Positions 1 to 10,077 of a stretch of DNA of 64,000 nucleotides are shown here, one piece after another. A program made the translations under genes and the position numbers. How positions within the stretch are numbered: position 1 is the first letter of the stretch; each line of letters begins with the position of its first letter. The stretch is taken from the NCBI RefSeq assembly GCF_003970675.1, contig NZ_CP034562.1, forward strand, positions 4,349,501 through 4,413,500, in the 5' to 3' direction. Origin of the DNA: Flammeovirga pectinis. GTDB taxonomy: Bacteria; Bacteroidota; Bacteroidia; Cytophagales; Flammeovirgaceae. The notes under the pieces were generated by a model that did no database searches, was not told the DNA's origin, and saw only the letters and a program-made list of their open reading frames with translations.

Positions 1-2
1 AT

Positions 3-1409
3 TATGCTCTTACTTTAAAAAAAGAATTACCATTAGGTGATATTAAAATTGCAGGTTTAAATAATCCTCCAGAGAAAAACTTTGAATTTACTTACCAAGA
101 TAAAAAGAAAAATATCTGGATTATTTATTCAACTAATTCCAAAGGAGCAAACCATCTGTATAGAACAAAATTAAATGAATCAAGAACTGGTTTTGAAAAA
201 CCAATTTTGATTTCTAGACAACAAATTGGAGCAGATAAGATTAATAAACAATCTTCATATAGTATTGAACTTTCAGAAAGTAAAGATTTGATGTGTATTT
301 ATTCCTTTTCTTCAAATAAAAAAGGAAAGTCTACCTCCACATATGTCGAAGTGTTGGATGCAGATTTTAATAGAAAATGGATAATGTATTCAAAAGTACC
401 ACAATACGAAAAGAATAATTTTACCAATAAACTAGATAATACATATTCAAAATTATTGAATGGAAAAAATAAGAACACGTTACTTTCAGAAATGGGTGTT
501 TTTCATTATTTCAACAGCGTTACCGATAAGAAAAATAATAATATTACGCATATATTATATTCTTTTTCTGAAGGGAAAAGAAATGCTATTATTAAACCAA
601 TCACAAATGATAAAATAAAAAAGAAGGGTTTACACTTAGTAGATTATAATAAACAACTTTGCTTAATAGGTTTGTACTCTAATAAAGAAGAAAAAGAGTT
701 TGTTATTGAGGGATTATTTATAGAAATAATGGATCCTGTTTTGTTAAAAACTACATCTGAGAAGATGATTAAATTTACAAATAATCAAAAGAAGGATTTC
801 TTAATATCAAATTATTTTCCAGAAACATCTTTTCAGCTCAATAAGTTTATATCCAAAGACAATAAGGTTGCTAAAAAACTAGAGAAGAAATCAAAAATTG
901 AAATTGAAAATGATTTTATAGCCCACAACGTATTTATAAACAATAACCAGTCTTTTACTTTTGTTGTAGAAAGTTTTAAGGAATCTTCAATAATATCTTC
1001 AACTACTACTGGTGGGGTTGGATCTTCAAGGTTTTTGAACTATTATGAAGATTTATGTTTTATAAATTTCACGAAAGAAGGAACCATAAATTGGGTGAGT
1101 AATTTTCATAAATATCAAAAAATAGATGATAATACTTTTTTTTCTAGAGGGTTATTTTTAGAACAAAAAGAAGATCAATTACTATTTATGTATCCTAATT
1201 TAAATGTAGATCAAATTCAGTATGGAGAAGTGTCTTTAGATGGAAAAATTAAGGCAAAAGATATTTACACTCTAAAAAATAAGCGAATTGAGGGGTATTG
1301 GTTTGATCCAGGTTCTTTCGAACTTCTAACAGATCGTCAGTTTTTAGGAAATAGTATTAGGTCATTTAAAAAGCGAATGATAATGATGGATTTGAAGACC
1401 GTAAATTAA
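3..1409 (+). CDS. Unknown protein, 5' end outside the window
   Basis: The reading frame is open from the left edge of the window to a TAA at 1407-1409, so the true start lies upstream; a TTG at 207 opens the same frame but the coding text clearly continues above it. About 468 residues are visible. The text is rich in Lys, Asn, Ser and aromatic residues, with repeated strand-like segments (for example IWIIYST, LMCIYSF, LCLIGLY, LLFMYPN), suggesting a repetitive beta fold such as a propeller. No catalytic motif is recognisable. A strong hairpin terminator follows. The gene is probably unrelated to the galactan locus. I do not recognise the family and assign no function. Confidence 0.7.
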   Translation, partial: YALTLKKELPLGDIKIAGLNNPPEKNFEFTYQDKKKNIWIIYSTNSKGANHLYRTKLNESRTGFEKPILISRQQIGADKINKQSSYSIELSESKDLMCIYSFSSNKKGKSTSTYVEVLDADFNRKWIMYSKVPQYEKNNFTNKLDNTYSKLLNGKNKNTLLSEMGVFHYFNSVTDKKNNNITHILYSFSEGKRNAIIKPITNDKIKKKGLHLVDYNKQLCLIGLYSNKEEKEFVIEGLFIEIMDPVLLKTTSEKMIKFTNNQKKDFLISNYFPETSFQLNKFISKDNKVAKKLEKKSKIEIENDFIAHNVFINNNQSFTFVVESFKESSIISSTTTGGVGSSRFLNYYEDLCFINFTKEGTINWVSNFHKYQKIDDNTFFSRGLFLEQKEDQLLFMYPNLNVDQIQYGEVSLDGKIKAKDIYTLKNKRIEGYWFDPGSFELLTDRQFLGNSIRSFKKRMIMMDLKTVN

Positions 1410-1435
1410 ATTTTTCAGTAAAAAGAAGTTCTATT

Positions 1436-1474
1436 ATAAGAGGGTCCATTTTAAATGGTCTCTCTTATTTTTTT
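1436..1474 (+). terminator. Rho-independent terminator
   Basis: ATAAGAG...CTCTTAT and CCATTT/AAATGG form a long hairpin with a few internal mismatches, followed by a run of seven T. It closes the truncated first gene. Confidence 0.75.
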
Positions 1475-1631
1475 GATATTGGATTTTAGGTGAACTAAAA
1501 ATGGTAAAAACTTTGAACCATTATTTTTGATAATTCAGAATTAACTAAATAGAAAAGAGTTATTACTTTTCATTAATTGAGAAACTTATTTTAAGTTAGC
1601 AACAAAACTAATTAGAAGCTTAAAAACTATT

Positions 1632-3485
1632 ATGAAAAAATTAATTTTGACGATAGGCATTTGTATCATTACGCCTTTTATTTTTGCTCAAAACCCAAAA
1701 GAAACTGTTGTAGAAATTGATCTAAAAACGATTCATGATCAAGAATTAGACGTAACTGTTTTTACTCCTAAAGGCCAAAAACAACTTGAATTTGTTATTC
1801 CTGTTATCGTGCCAGGTACATATATGGTTTTAGATCATATAGAATATTTTAAAAAACTTAAAGCATATGATATCAATGGTGAATTAGCCAAGGTGAAGAA
1901 AAAAAAGAATGTCTTCTTTATAGAAGGTAAGGATGAAATATCTCGATTGGAGTATGCTGTAATTGATTGTAAGTCAAAAAAAGGTTTGGTAGGTAAACCG
2001 ACAGAGGTAGAAGGGACTGTTTTTACAGAGAATAGTGCATTGATAAACTTTAATATGTTGAATGGTTATTTTGAAGGTTTTGAAAAAGAACCTTTTAAAG
2101 TAATTGTTCATAAGCCTATTGGTTATTATGGTGCAACTTCTATGACTAAACTCAAAGAAGAAGAGCAAAAAGATGTTCTTTATGCTGATGATTATTTTGG
2201 TCTAATTGATCAACCAGTACTCTATGCTCAGCCAGATACTACCTCTTTTGTTATTAATGGGCAGAAATTTATTGTTGCAGTTCATAATGAAGATACAACA
2301 CAAGTTGCTACGGCTGTTGCAAAAACATTGAAAAATGTAATGACAGACATTAATGACTATTCAGGAGTGACATCTAAAGAGGATTATTATTTCTTAATGT
2401 ACAGAATAAATCCAGATCGTATGAAAGGGTTATTTAAGTATTTTGGAACAGGAATGGCATTAGAACACCATAATTCATCCGTATATTTTCATGCAAATTA
2501 TGTAGGCGATAGTACTTATTCAGGATATACTCACATTGCAGCCCATGAATACTATCATACAATTACTCCATTGAATTTACATAGTGAAGAAATTCATGAT
2601 TTTCACTACAGAAACCCAAAGATGTCTCAGCATACTTGGATGTATGAAGGCTTTACAGACTACTTCGCAAACAGGAGTGAATCACAAACTTTTGATGAGC
2701 AGACTTATTTTGTAAATCAATTAGCATTTAGTATTGAAACATCAAAAAAGAGAAATAAGCAAAGTATGACAGAAAGTAGTCATGATATTATTAGAGATAA
2801 AAATGCATTAAGCTTTATTTCTAAGGTGATGGATCTAATGACTTTTTATGAGAAAGGTGCTTTAATTGCTTTTTGTTTAGATCTAGAAATTATGGAGAGA
2901 TCTAATGGTGAGAGAAGATTAATAGATGTAGTGTTAGAAATGAAAGAAGAGTATAAAGGGAAGTATTTTGAAGATGATAAACTTAGGGAAATTATGACGA
3001 AATATACCTACCCTGAATTTGGTGAGTTTTATGATAAATATATACAAGGGGCAGCTACTCCCGATATGGATGCTTATTGTGAGAAACTAGGATGGGAATA
3101 TATAAAAAAAGGAGAAAAACATCCAACTTATGGTACGATTATAACAAATAAGAATAAAAATGAAGAGTATAAAATTTCATACACCAAAAAAAATACATTA
3201 GGGTTAAAAAAAGGGGACATAGTACTCTCAATAAATGGTGGTGATCCTAAAGTGTTTTATGAAAATAGACGTGCATATTATAAAAAGAAGCTATTTCCTA
3301 GTTTAGATGAAAGACTAACAATAGAGGTAAAAAGAGGAGAGAAGTTGATTACACTATCTGGTTCTCCAAAAATGCAAAAAACAGTGTTTTCAAAAATAAA
3401 AATTTATGAGGAAGTGACTCCTGAACAACAAAAAATAAGAGAATATTTCTTTCATAAAAAAGAGATAGTTGATGTAAAATTATAA
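1632..3485 (+). CDS. M61-family (glycyl aminopeptidase-like) metallopeptidase with PDZ domain
   Basis: This is a 617-residue secreted zinc peptidase. The N-terminus is a signal peptide ending FIFAQ. A beta-sandwich region precedes the catalytic domain, which carries HEYYH (His305, Glu306, His309) and the downstream glutamate in WMYEGFTDY (Glu339), the zinc ligands of the M61/gluzincin pattern. The C-terminal region around residues 505-580 has a PDZ-like TLGLKKGDIVLSING stretch, as is usual for M61 enzymes. The length fits the family. It stands alone, with terminators on both sides, so it is likely monocistronic. M61 enzymes have broad aminopeptidase activity; the substrate here is unknown. 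Nothing links it to the sugar genes except adjacency. Confidence 0.88.
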   Translation: MKKLILTIGICIITPFIFAQNPKETVVEIDLKTIHDQELDVTVFTPKGQKQLEFVIPVIVPGTYMVLDHIEYFKKLKAYDINGELAKVKKKKNVFFIEGKDEISRLEYAVIDCKSKKGLVGKPTEVEGTVFTENSALINFNMLNGYFEGFEKEPFKVIVHKPIGYYGATSMTKLKEEEQKDVLYADDYFGLIDQPVLYAQPDTTSFVINGQKFIVAVHNEDTTQVATAVAKTLKNVMTDINDYSGVTSKEDYYFLMYRINPDRMKGLFKYFGTGMALEHHNSSVYFHANYVGDSTYSGYTHIAAHEYYHTITPLNLHSEEIHDFHYRNPKMSQHTWMYEGFTDYFANRSESQTFDEQTYFVNQLAFSIETSKKRNKQSMTESSHDIIRDKNALSFISKVMDLMTFYEKGALIAFCLDLEIMERSNGERRLIDVVLEMKEEYKGKYFEDDKLREIMTKYTYPEFGEFYDKYIQGAATPDMDAYCEKLGWEYIKKGEKHPTYGTIITNKNKNEEYKISYTKKNTLGLKKGDIVLSINGGDPKVFYENRRAYYKKKLFPSLDERLTIEVKRGEKLITLSGSPKMQKTVFSKIKIYEEVTPEQQKIREYFFHKKEIVDVKL

Positions 3486-3493
3486 CAAAGTAG

Positions 3494-3526
3494 AGCCCAA
3501 GTTTTAATTCTAACTTGGGCTTTTTT
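3494..3526 (+). terminator. Rho-independent terminator
   Basis: AGCCCAAGTT pairs perfectly with AACTTGGGCT around an 8-nt loop and is followed by six T. It sits nine bases after the M61 stop codon. Confidence 0.9.
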
Positions 3527-3580
3527 AAACTGATTTATTGATAATTTTGTAAAAAGCACCACCTAATTCCTAATATTAAT

Positions 3581-3600
3581 AACGTAAAAATGTTTACGTT
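3581..3600. repeat. Perfect 8-bp inverted repeat
   Basis: AACGTAAA-AATG-TTTACGTT is a perfect palindrome with a 4-nt centre, about 170 nt upstream of the first sulfatase. There is no T-run after it, so an operator is more likely than a terminator. The binding protein is unknown. Confidence 0.4.
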
Positions 3601-3701
3601 CTATTAAGAACAGCTCCCTCACTTACACTTTATACCTTTTTTATAATTAAATAGATAATGAGTGATTTCTACAATTATTCTAAATACAATAACTTACTTA
3701 C

Positions 3702-3720
3702 AGATACATAGATTGTATAT
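3702..3720 (+). promoter_or_regulatory. Candidate regulator dyad upstream of sulfatase
   Basis: AGATAC-ATAGATT-GTATAT: two half-sites separated by 7 nt, ending 50 nt before the start codon and about 30 nt upstream of a possible -7 box. The same AGATAC-N7-GTA pattern recurs at 5341 and, slightly varied, at 44169. It is inferred to be an activator site of the locus. Confidence 0.45.
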
Positions 3721-3749
3721 AGAAACACATCTTTATTCCACTGATCAAG

Positions 3750-3757
3750 TACTTTTG
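3750..3757 (+). promoter_or_regulatory. Possible Bacteroidota -7 promoter box
   Basis: TACTTTTG matches the Bacteroidota -7 consensus TAnnTTTG and lies 13 nt before the start codon of the sulfatase at 3771. No clear -33 TTTG element is seen, which would suit an activator-dependent promoter. This is a single short match. Confidence 0.3.
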
Positions 3758-3770
3758 AGTATTAATTGAG

Positions 3771-5180
3771 ATGAATATGATGATGAAGCACTATTTAACT
3801 ATTACATTATTTTTTGGCCTTTTATTCTCGCTTACATTAAAAGCACAGAACAAGCCTAATATCGTTTTACTATTTGTTGATGATTACGGATGGTCTGATC
3901 TAAATTATAGAAACAAGACCTTTACAACTCCAAACATTGATCAGCTAAAAAAGGAAAGTTTAGAATTTACAAGGGCGTATGTTCCTACCCCAACTTGTAG
4001 TCCGAGTAGGGCATCGATACTTACAGGAAAAGAAGCGGCAAGGTTACAAATGCCTAGACATATTAAGGATGAATTTCCTGATGGTTCTAACACAAAAGAA
4101 TTTGGAATTTGGTCTAAAGACCCTGCAAAAAGAGGTTCTAGAAATTGGTTACCTTTAGAAGAGGTTACATATGCAGAAAAGCTAAAAGAGTTTGGCTATT
4201 ATAATGCTTTTATGGGAAAATGGCATTTAGGGCATCAACCCTACCACCCAATTCACCAAGGTTTTGATGAACAAACAGGCACAAGTAATTTCGGTCATCC
4301 TAAAAACTATTATGCTCCATTCTTTAAAAATGGACCAGCTTTAGAAGAATACAAAAATGATAAGGATGCCTACCTTACTGATGTACTTACAGATAAAGCA
4401 GTCAATTTTATTAATGAATACGATAAAGAACAACCGTTTATGTTGTCGCTTTGGTACTACACAGTACATGGGCCTCATATTGGAAGAAAAGACCTTATTC
4501 AAAAATATCTTGATCAAGGTATGCAACCTGCTTATGCTAAATACCATGCAATGGTAGAAACAATGGATGCTTCTGTTGGTGTAGTAAGAGCAGCTTTAAA
4601 AGAAAAAGGAATTGATGACAATACGGTTATTATTTTCACTTCAGATCAAGGTGGCTTCTTCGAGAATTTACCATTAGCAGGAGGAAAGAGAAACAATACC
4701 TTAGGGGAAGGTGGGGCAAGAGTTCCAATGCTTATTAATTACCCTGGGGTTACTAAAGTAAATACAGAATGTAGTACACCAATTCAAACAATAGATGTTT
4801 TTCCTACTTTAATGGAAATTGCATCAGGTGAAAAATATAAAGATAATGCAATTAATGGGGTGAGTTTAATGCCATTAATTCAGCAGAAAAAGATAAAAGA
4901 TAGAAACTTATATTTCTTTAGAAGTTATGAAGACCAATATGCAGCAATTATGACTGGAGATTGGAAACTAGTAAAATATTTTAGCGGAAAATATCAATTA
5001 TTTAATGTGGTAGACGATATCTCTGAGAAGAACGATTTAATTGATAAAGAAGCGAAACGTGCTAGTAAAATGAAAAAAGATTTGGCTGCATGGGAAAAAG
5101 AAGTTTATGCAGGGTGGGAAGAAGTTACAGAAGCTAATTCAGTGTTTTTTCAAATCCCTCCAAAAAGAAAATCAAAATAG
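3771..5180 (+). CDS. Secreted sulfatase (S1, formylglycine-dependent)
   Basis: This 469-residue protein has a signal peptide ending LTLKAQ. The metal-binding start of the alkaline-phosphatase-like fold is NIVLLFVDDYG (Asp37, Asp38). The maturation signature is CSPSRASILTG with Cys76, the residue converted to formylglycine, and Arg80. GKWHLG and the C-terminal FTSDQGGFFENLPLAGGKR segment are further family motifs. It would remove sulfate esters from sugar chains in the periplasm or outside the cell. It is transcribed alone, from a promoter region holding the AGATAC-N7-GTATAT dyad, and followed by a terminator. The exact sulfate position attacked cannot be read from the sequence. Context suggests carrageenan-type galactan. 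Confidence 0.92.
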   Translation: MNMMMKHYLTITLFFGLLFSLTLKAQNKPNIVLLFVDDYGWSDLNYRNKTFTTPNIDQLKKESLEFTRAYVPTPTCSPSRASILTGKEAARLQMPRHIKDEFPDGSNTKEFGIWSKDPAKRGSRNWLPLEEVTYAEKLKEFGYYNAFMGKWHLGHQPYHPIHQGFDEQTGTSNFGHPKNYYAPFFKNGPALEEYKNDKDAYLTDVLTDKAVNFINEYDKEQPFMLSLWYYTVHGPHIGRKDLIQKYLDQGMQPAYAKYHAMVETMDASVGVVRAALKEKGIDDNTVIIFTSDQGGFFENLPLAGGKRNNTLGEGGARVPMLINYPGVTKVNTECSTPIQTIDVFPTLMEIASGEKYKDNAINGVSLMPLIQQKKIKDRNLYFFRSYEDQYAAIMTGDWKLVKYFSGKYQLFNVVDDISEKNDLIDKEAKRASKMKKDLAAWEKEVYAGWEEVTEANSVFFQIPPKRKSK

Positions 5181-5217
5181 TAAAAACCGATTTTAGTAAA
5201 TACAAGTATAGCTTTAT

Positions 5218-5251
5218 AAACCTTCCTGATTTTTATTGGGTAGGTTTTTTT
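5218..5251 (+). terminator. Rho-independent terminator
   Basis: AAACCTTCC pairs with GGTAGGTTT (one T-T mismatch) and runs into a T tract. It separates the first sulfatase from the GH2 operon. Confidence 0.8.
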
Positions 5252-5340
5252 GTGAAATTTAATTTTAAATGGTTACAAAATTTAAAAAAGGCATCTTTGT
5301 TTATGTGTAAAGTGACTGATTAATAAGGTGTTATACAATT

Positions 5341-5359
5341 AGATACAAATAACGTACAC
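5341..5359 (+). promoter_or_regulatory. Candidate regulator dyad upstream of GH2 operon
   Basis: AGATAC-AAATAAC-GTACAC, ending 66 nt before the GH2 start codon. On the other strand its core reads TACGTTATTTGTAT, which is identical over 14 nt to the sequence just upstream of the hybrid sensor gene at 34445. Confidence 0.45.
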
Positions 5360-5425
5360 ACGAGTTCAATGATAATAAGAGTATAAACGACTTTTACTAT
5401 ATTATTATACGAACAACTGACACAG

Positions 5426-8400
5426 ATGAAATATTTTATTACTCTAGGCATCTTATTGATGACCATAAATTTATCAGCACAAGAGAGAATTAGTTTTAAT
5501 GCCAATTGGAAATTTAAACTTAATGAACAAAAAGGTGCTCAAGAAATTAGCTACAACGATAAAGATTGGCGGTTATTAAACGTGCCTCATGATTGGAGTA
5601 TTGAAGGAGAATACAACCAAGAAAACCCAATGGGTGGACAATGTGGTTATTTACCATCTGGGATTGGGTGGTATAGAAAAACAATTACAGTACCAGAAGA
5701 GTGGAAAGACCAAGTGGTTGCTATTGCTTTTGATGGTGTGTTTATGAACAGCACAGTTTGGGCAAATGGTAAAAAACTAGGGCATCGTCCGTATGGATGG
5801 ATTTCTTTTAATTATGATATTTCTGAACAGGTTAATAATAGTAATGAAATAACTTTTGTTGTTCGTGTTGATAACGATCTTCAACCCTCTGCAAGATGGT
5901 ACACAGGCTCAGGAATTTATGCAAACACTTGGATTGATGTAAAAGCAGCTGTTCACTTAAGTGATAATGGAGGGGTTTTTATTAAAACTAAAGGCGATGA
6001 GGTGACTATTCAAACTGTAATAGAAAGTGTATTGGCTAAAACTACAAAGGGAACGCTTACAACAAAATTAGTTGATAAAAACGGAGAAATTGTAGCAAGA
6101 GCAAATCAAAAATTCTCTATTGCTGCAAACGAAAATAAAGAGATAACTCAAGTTATTAAGATGGATTCCCCACAAAAATGGTCGGTAGAATCACCTTATT
6201 TGTATACAACAGTTACAGAAATTAAAGTGGGTAAAAAGATTCATCAGCAAGAAAAAACACGTTTTGGAGTTAGAGATATAGAATGGATTCCAGCATCAGG
6301 AATGTGGATCAATGGAAAAAATGTAAAATTACAAGGAGTGTGTAACCACCAAGATGCAGGAGCTTTAGGTGCTGCTGTTCCCGATAAGATTATGCGTTTT
6401 AGAATAGCTCAACTTAAAAAAATGGGTTGTAATGCTATTAGAACGGCACATAACCCTCAAACGCCTCAGTTTTATGATATGTGCGATGAAATGGGGATGT
6501 TGGTTATGGATGAAATTTTTGATGGTTGGCATAAAAAAGCAGCCAACGATTATGGAGCTCATGCTTTTGAAGAATGGTGGAATAAAGACCTAACAGATTG
6601 GATAAAAAGAGACAGAAATCACCCATCAATAGTTATCTATAGTGTGGGAAACGAAACGAAAGGAGAAATTGGTAAAGAATTAGTAGAAAGGTGCCACGAA
6701 CTTGACAATACAAGGCCTGTTACATCAGGACATTCGCAATCGGAATATATGGATGTTTTTGGTGTAAATGGCAGTAGCGAAAAGATGGGTTGGTTTGATA
6801 ACTTAGAACAAGATAGAGTTTTTATTGGCACAGAAAATACGCATACATGGCAAGTTAGAGGATATTACAGAACTAAAACTTGGTACAGAGATGGCTACCC
6901 AAGTAAACGTCAGAAACCCTATTATTATCCAGATCTTACAGAAGAAGAAGTATTTACTTTTGATTGGACGAACTCCTCTAGTAAAGACAGTTACAAACAA
7001 ATTTTTAATTCGAGTTACGATAATGCAATGGTGCGCTTAACATCACGCCAAAACATAGAGCAATTAAGAGATATTCCAAATTATGCAGGATCGTTTAGAT
7101 GGACAGGGCATGATTATATTGGAGAGGCTTCTTATGTACACGGAGGATGGCCTTTTAAATCGTTTATGGGTGGAGCAATAGACATGGCAAACTTCGAAAA
7201 AGACTTGTACTATCTTTATCAAAGTCAGTGGACCACAACACCTATGGTACACATTTTACCTCATTGGACACACCCTACTTTAGAAGAAGGAACAGAAATA
7301 CCAGTTTGGGTATATTCTAATTGTGATGAAGTTGAATTGTTTTTAGATGATAAGTCGTTAGGTAAGCAAAAACCTGGTAAATCTTGGGATAAAATGCAAT
7401 GTCAATGGTTAGTAGGTTGGAAAGCAGGTACATTAAAAGCTGTAGGTTATAAAGATAAGAAAGTTGTTTCTAAGCAGATGATTCGCACAGCTAGTAATCC
7501 ATCAAAATTAAAACTAACAGTAGATGGCGAATCATTAAATACTACTACTAAAGATATTGTACAAGTACGTGTTACAACAACAGATAACAATGGAGAGTTT
7601 TATCCCTATGGAGAAAATAGAAGTTTCTTTAAAGTACTAGGAGCAGGGAAAGTAAGAGCATTAGATAATGGGTCGCCAATTGATATTGAAAAACATTACG
7701 AAGCAACAGATAGAATAGCCTTTTATGGGTTAACAAGAGCCTATATTGAAAGTACAGATGATAACGGAGCTATCAGTTTAATTGTAGGAGGTATTTTAGG
7801 CGAAAAGCGTCAAGTATCATCAAAAAGTGTAGCTATTGATGTGCAGCAACTTGTTCTAAGAGGAAATATGCCAAATGGTAAAGTAACTATATTCTATACC
7901 GTTGATGGTAGTAAACCTACTACATCATCTAAAAAATACACAACAGCATTTGATGTGGAATTAGGAACAACTGTTAAAGCTTTAGTTACCTTAAATGGTA
8001 AAAATGCATTAACTATGCACGAAACATTTTCTACAGATGAAGGCTTTGTTTGGGATGCTGTTTCAATGGCTGCAAACCCTGGTGGAGACCAAGCAGAAGA
8101 TGCTCGTTTTGATGGGGTAACTATTGCTACTAAAGGAGCTAATTTTAATGGAAAAGGATATATAGATTTTGGTAGAAATACGGGAGGATATGTAGAGTGG
8201 TATCAAGAAAATGATGGTAGTGAGGGAGAGTTTACCTTACAAATTAGATACAGTGCAGGTATTGATGTTAGAAAGGAACATAAAGTTAAACTTACTGTAA
8301 ATGGTAAGGAGCAAGAACTTGTTTTACCTGCAAATAAAGGGTTTAGAAAAACTTGGCAAATAATAGAAATACCTGTTATTATGGGTAGTGGTGCTAATAC

Positions 8401-8461
8401 AATTCGAATTACAGCCTTGCAAAGTAACGGACTTTGTATTGATGAATTGAAAGCAATTTAG
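5426..8461 (+). CDS. GH2 beta-galactosidase-like enzyme with C-terminal accessory domains
   Basis: This 1011-residue exported enzyme has a signal peptide ending INLSAQ. The order is a sugar-binding jelly roll (about 20-175), an immunoglobulin-like domain (180-285) and a TIM barrel (285-600). The acid/base is Glu410 in YSVGNE; Glu470 in FIGTENTHTW, followed by RGYY, is the likely nucleophile. Downstream come DUF4982-like and Ig-like regions, a chitobiase-type segment near TIFYTVDGSKP (about 820-865), and a C-terminal galactose-binding/CBM-like module (about 880-1011). It probably removes terminal beta-linked galactose or a relative. It is the first gene of an operon with the sulfatase 36 nt downstream and has the AGATAC dyad in front. 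The specific substrate is inferred from context. Confidence 0.88.
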   Translation: MKYFITLGILLMTINLSAQERISFNANWKFKLNEQKGAQEISYNDKDWRLLNVPHDWSIEGEYNQENPMGGQCGYLPSGIGWYRKTITVPEEWKDQVVAIAFDGVFMNSTVWANGKKLGHRPYGWISFNYDISEQVNNSNEITFVVRVDNDLQPSARWYTGSGIYANTWIDVKAAVHLSDNGGVFIKTKGDEVTIQTVIESVLAKTTKGTLTTKLVDKNGEIVARANQKFSIAANENKEITQVIKMDSPQKWSVESPYLYTTVTEIKVGKKIHQQEKTRFGVRDIEWIPASGMWINGKNVKLQGVCNHQDAGALGAAVPDKIMRFRIAQLKKMGCNAIRTAHNPQTPQFYDMCDEMGMLVMDEIFDGWHKKAANDYGAHAFEEWWNKDLTDWIKRDRNHPSIVIYSVGNETKGEIGKELVERCHELDNTRPVTSGHSQSEYMDVFGVNGSSEKMGWFDNLEQDRVFIGTENTHTWQVRGYYRTKTWYRDGYPSKRQKPYYYPDLTEEEVFTFDWTNSSSKDSYKQIFNSSYDNAMVRLTSRQNIEQLRDIPNYAGSFRWTGHDYIGEASYVHGGWPFKSFMGGAIDMANFEKDLYYLYQSQWTTTPMVHILPHWTHPTLEEGTEIPVWVYSNCDEVELFLDDKSLGKQKPGKSWDKMQCQWLVGWKAGTLKAVGYKDKKVVSKQMIRTASNPSKLKLTVDGESLNTTTKDIVQVRVTTTDNNGEFYPYGENRSFFKVLGAGKVRALDNGSPIDIEKHYEATDRIAFYGLTRAYIESTDDNGAISLIVGGILGEKRQVSSKSVAIDVQQLVLRGNMPNGKVTIFYTVDGSKPTTSSKKYTTAFDVELGTTVKALVTLNGKNALTMHETFSTDEGFVWDAVSMAANPGGDQAEDARFDGVTIATKGANFNGKGYIDFGRNTGGYVEWYQENDGSEGEFTLQIRYSAGIDVRKEHKVKLTVNGKEQELVLPANKGFRKTWQIIEIPVIMGSGANTIRITALQSNGLCIDELKAI

Positions 8462-8497
8462 TATATATTCGATTGGAGTAAATAAAAGAATATTGAT

Positions 8498-9946
8498 ATG
8501 AAATTATATTTTTTAATAGGGTTTTTATTGGGCTTTAGTGTTTTTGTACAAGGACAGACCAAACCTAATTTAATTATTATACAAACTGACGAACATAACT
8601 TTAGAACGTTGGGGTGTTATAGAGATCAATTACCTGAAAACCAAGCCTATGTTTGGGGAAAAGGAGTAAAAGTTGAAACACCAAATATTGATAGGATAGC
8701 CAACGAAGGTGCCATTTGCATGAATTACTATGGGGCATCACCCGTTTGCACCCCCTCTAGAGCTTCTTTTCAGACAGGATTATTTCCTCAGAATACAGGA
8801 GCTTGGAAAAACGATTTACACATGACACCTACACTTACCACGTATGCAAAGGTGTTGGAAGATAATGGGTATGCAACATCTTATATAGGAAAATGGCATC
8901 TTGATGGAGGAGAAAAACCTGGCTTTTCTCCTCAAAATAAGTTCGGTTATTCAGATAATCAATATATGTTTAATGGAGGGCATAACCCTTGGTTTAAAGT
9001 TACAGAAAATGGGGAACACATACCTGTAAATAAAAATACGTATTACAAATGGAAAAAAGAGGGTAGAGATTTATCTGATGTGCATTTTACGACAGATTAC
9101 TTAACGGATAAATCATTAGAAATTTTAGAAAGAGATAAAAATAAGCCTTTCTGTTTAATGTTATCTATTCCAGACCCTCATACACCTAACATTGTAGAAC
9201 GTGAATACAAACATCTTTATGATGATATGACTTTTGAAAAGCCAGTAACAATGGTAGAAAATGTTGCCTCTCGACCGTATTGGGGAGCACCTAAAAATAA
9301 AAACGAAGCTAAAGAGGAAGTAGATCAAGCTTACATGAGAGGGTATTTTGGAATGGTGAAATGTATTGATGATAATGTTGGGCGAATTTTAAAGTTTTTA
9401 GAAGAGAACAAACTTGCTGAAAATACAATCATTATTTTTACATCAGACCATGGTGATATGCTTTTTGAGCACAAAAGAAGAAACAAGTCTGTACCTTACG
9501 AATCTGCAGCAAGAGTACCTTTTGTAATTCGATATCCTAATAAAATAAGGGCAGGGAAGATAATTAATGCAGCGTATGTTACCACAGATTTTGGCCCAAC
9601 TATTTTGGGCATCATGCAACAAAAGGAGATACCAAATGCAGAAGGCTATAATGCTGCTTCTACATTCTTAAGTAAGCATAAAGTAGAAATAGATAATCGT
9701 TTAACTTATTACAGAACTTCTGGAGGACATTGGGTAGCTGGTGTTACAAACAGATACAAATTAGTATTATCTGTAAAAGAAAAACCATGGTTATTTGACT
9801 TAGAAAAAGATCCAAACGAGTTTATCAATGTATTCAATGATCCTGAATACAAAGAAATAGCGACCAAAATGCACACAGATTTATTAGAATTAATGGCAGA
9901 AGTAAAAGAGCCAGGCTTGGCAAAGATTGAAAGAGAATCTAAGTAA
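8498..9946 (+). CDS. Secreted sulfatase (S1)
   Basis: This 482-residue protein has a signal peptide ending FVQGQ. The metal-binding segment is NLIIIQTDEHN, with TDEH instead of the usual ADD, typical of some S1 subfamilies. The formylglycine signature is CTPSRASFQTG (Cys84, Arg88), with Gln where most relatives have Leu before TG. GKWHLDGG and FTSDHGDM are other conserved blocks. It follows the GH2 gene by 36 nt with no terminator, so the two are very likely cotranscribed and act in sequence on the same oligosaccharide. Subfamily and sulfate position are not assigned. Confidence 0.92.
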   Translation: MKLYFLIGFLLGFSVFVQGQTKPNLIIIQTDEHNFRTLGCYRDQLPENQAYVWGKGVKVETPNIDRIANEGAICMNYYGASPVCTPSRASFQTGLFPQNTGAWKNDLHMTPTLTTYAKVLEDNGYATSYIGKWHLDGGEKPGFSPQNKFGYSDNQYMFNGGHNPWFKVTENGEHIPVNKNTYYKWKKEGRDLSDVHFTTDYLTDKSLEILERDKNKPFCLMLSIPDPHTPNIVEREYKHLYDDMTFEKPVTMVENVASRPYWGAPKNKNEAKEEVDQAYMRGYFGMVKCIDDNVGRILKFLEENKLAENTIIIFTSDHGDMLFEHKRRNKSVPYESAARVPFVIRYPNKIRAGKIINAAYVTTDFGPTILGIMQQKEIPNAEGYNAASTFLSKHKVEIDNRLTYYRTSGGHWVAGVTNRYKLVLSVKEKPWLFDLEKDPNEFINVFNDPEYKEIATKMHTDLLELMAEVKEPGLAKIERESK

Positions 9947-9975
9947 ATACATTGTTTTAGTTGTTATCAATGTAT
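9947..9975 (+). repeat. Hairpin right after the sulfatase stop codon
   Basis: ATACATTG and CAATGTAT form a perfect 8-bp stem that starts at the base after the TAA. There is no T run, so it may stabilise the 3' end of the message rather than terminate. Confidence 0.4.
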
Positions 9976-10077
9976 ATAAAGCATCAAAAGGTATAATTGG
10001 GATATGTTAAAAGAATTTTATTGATAAATATTTAAGCAAGTGATTTATTGCAAGTTATTTGTACAAGCTTAATAATT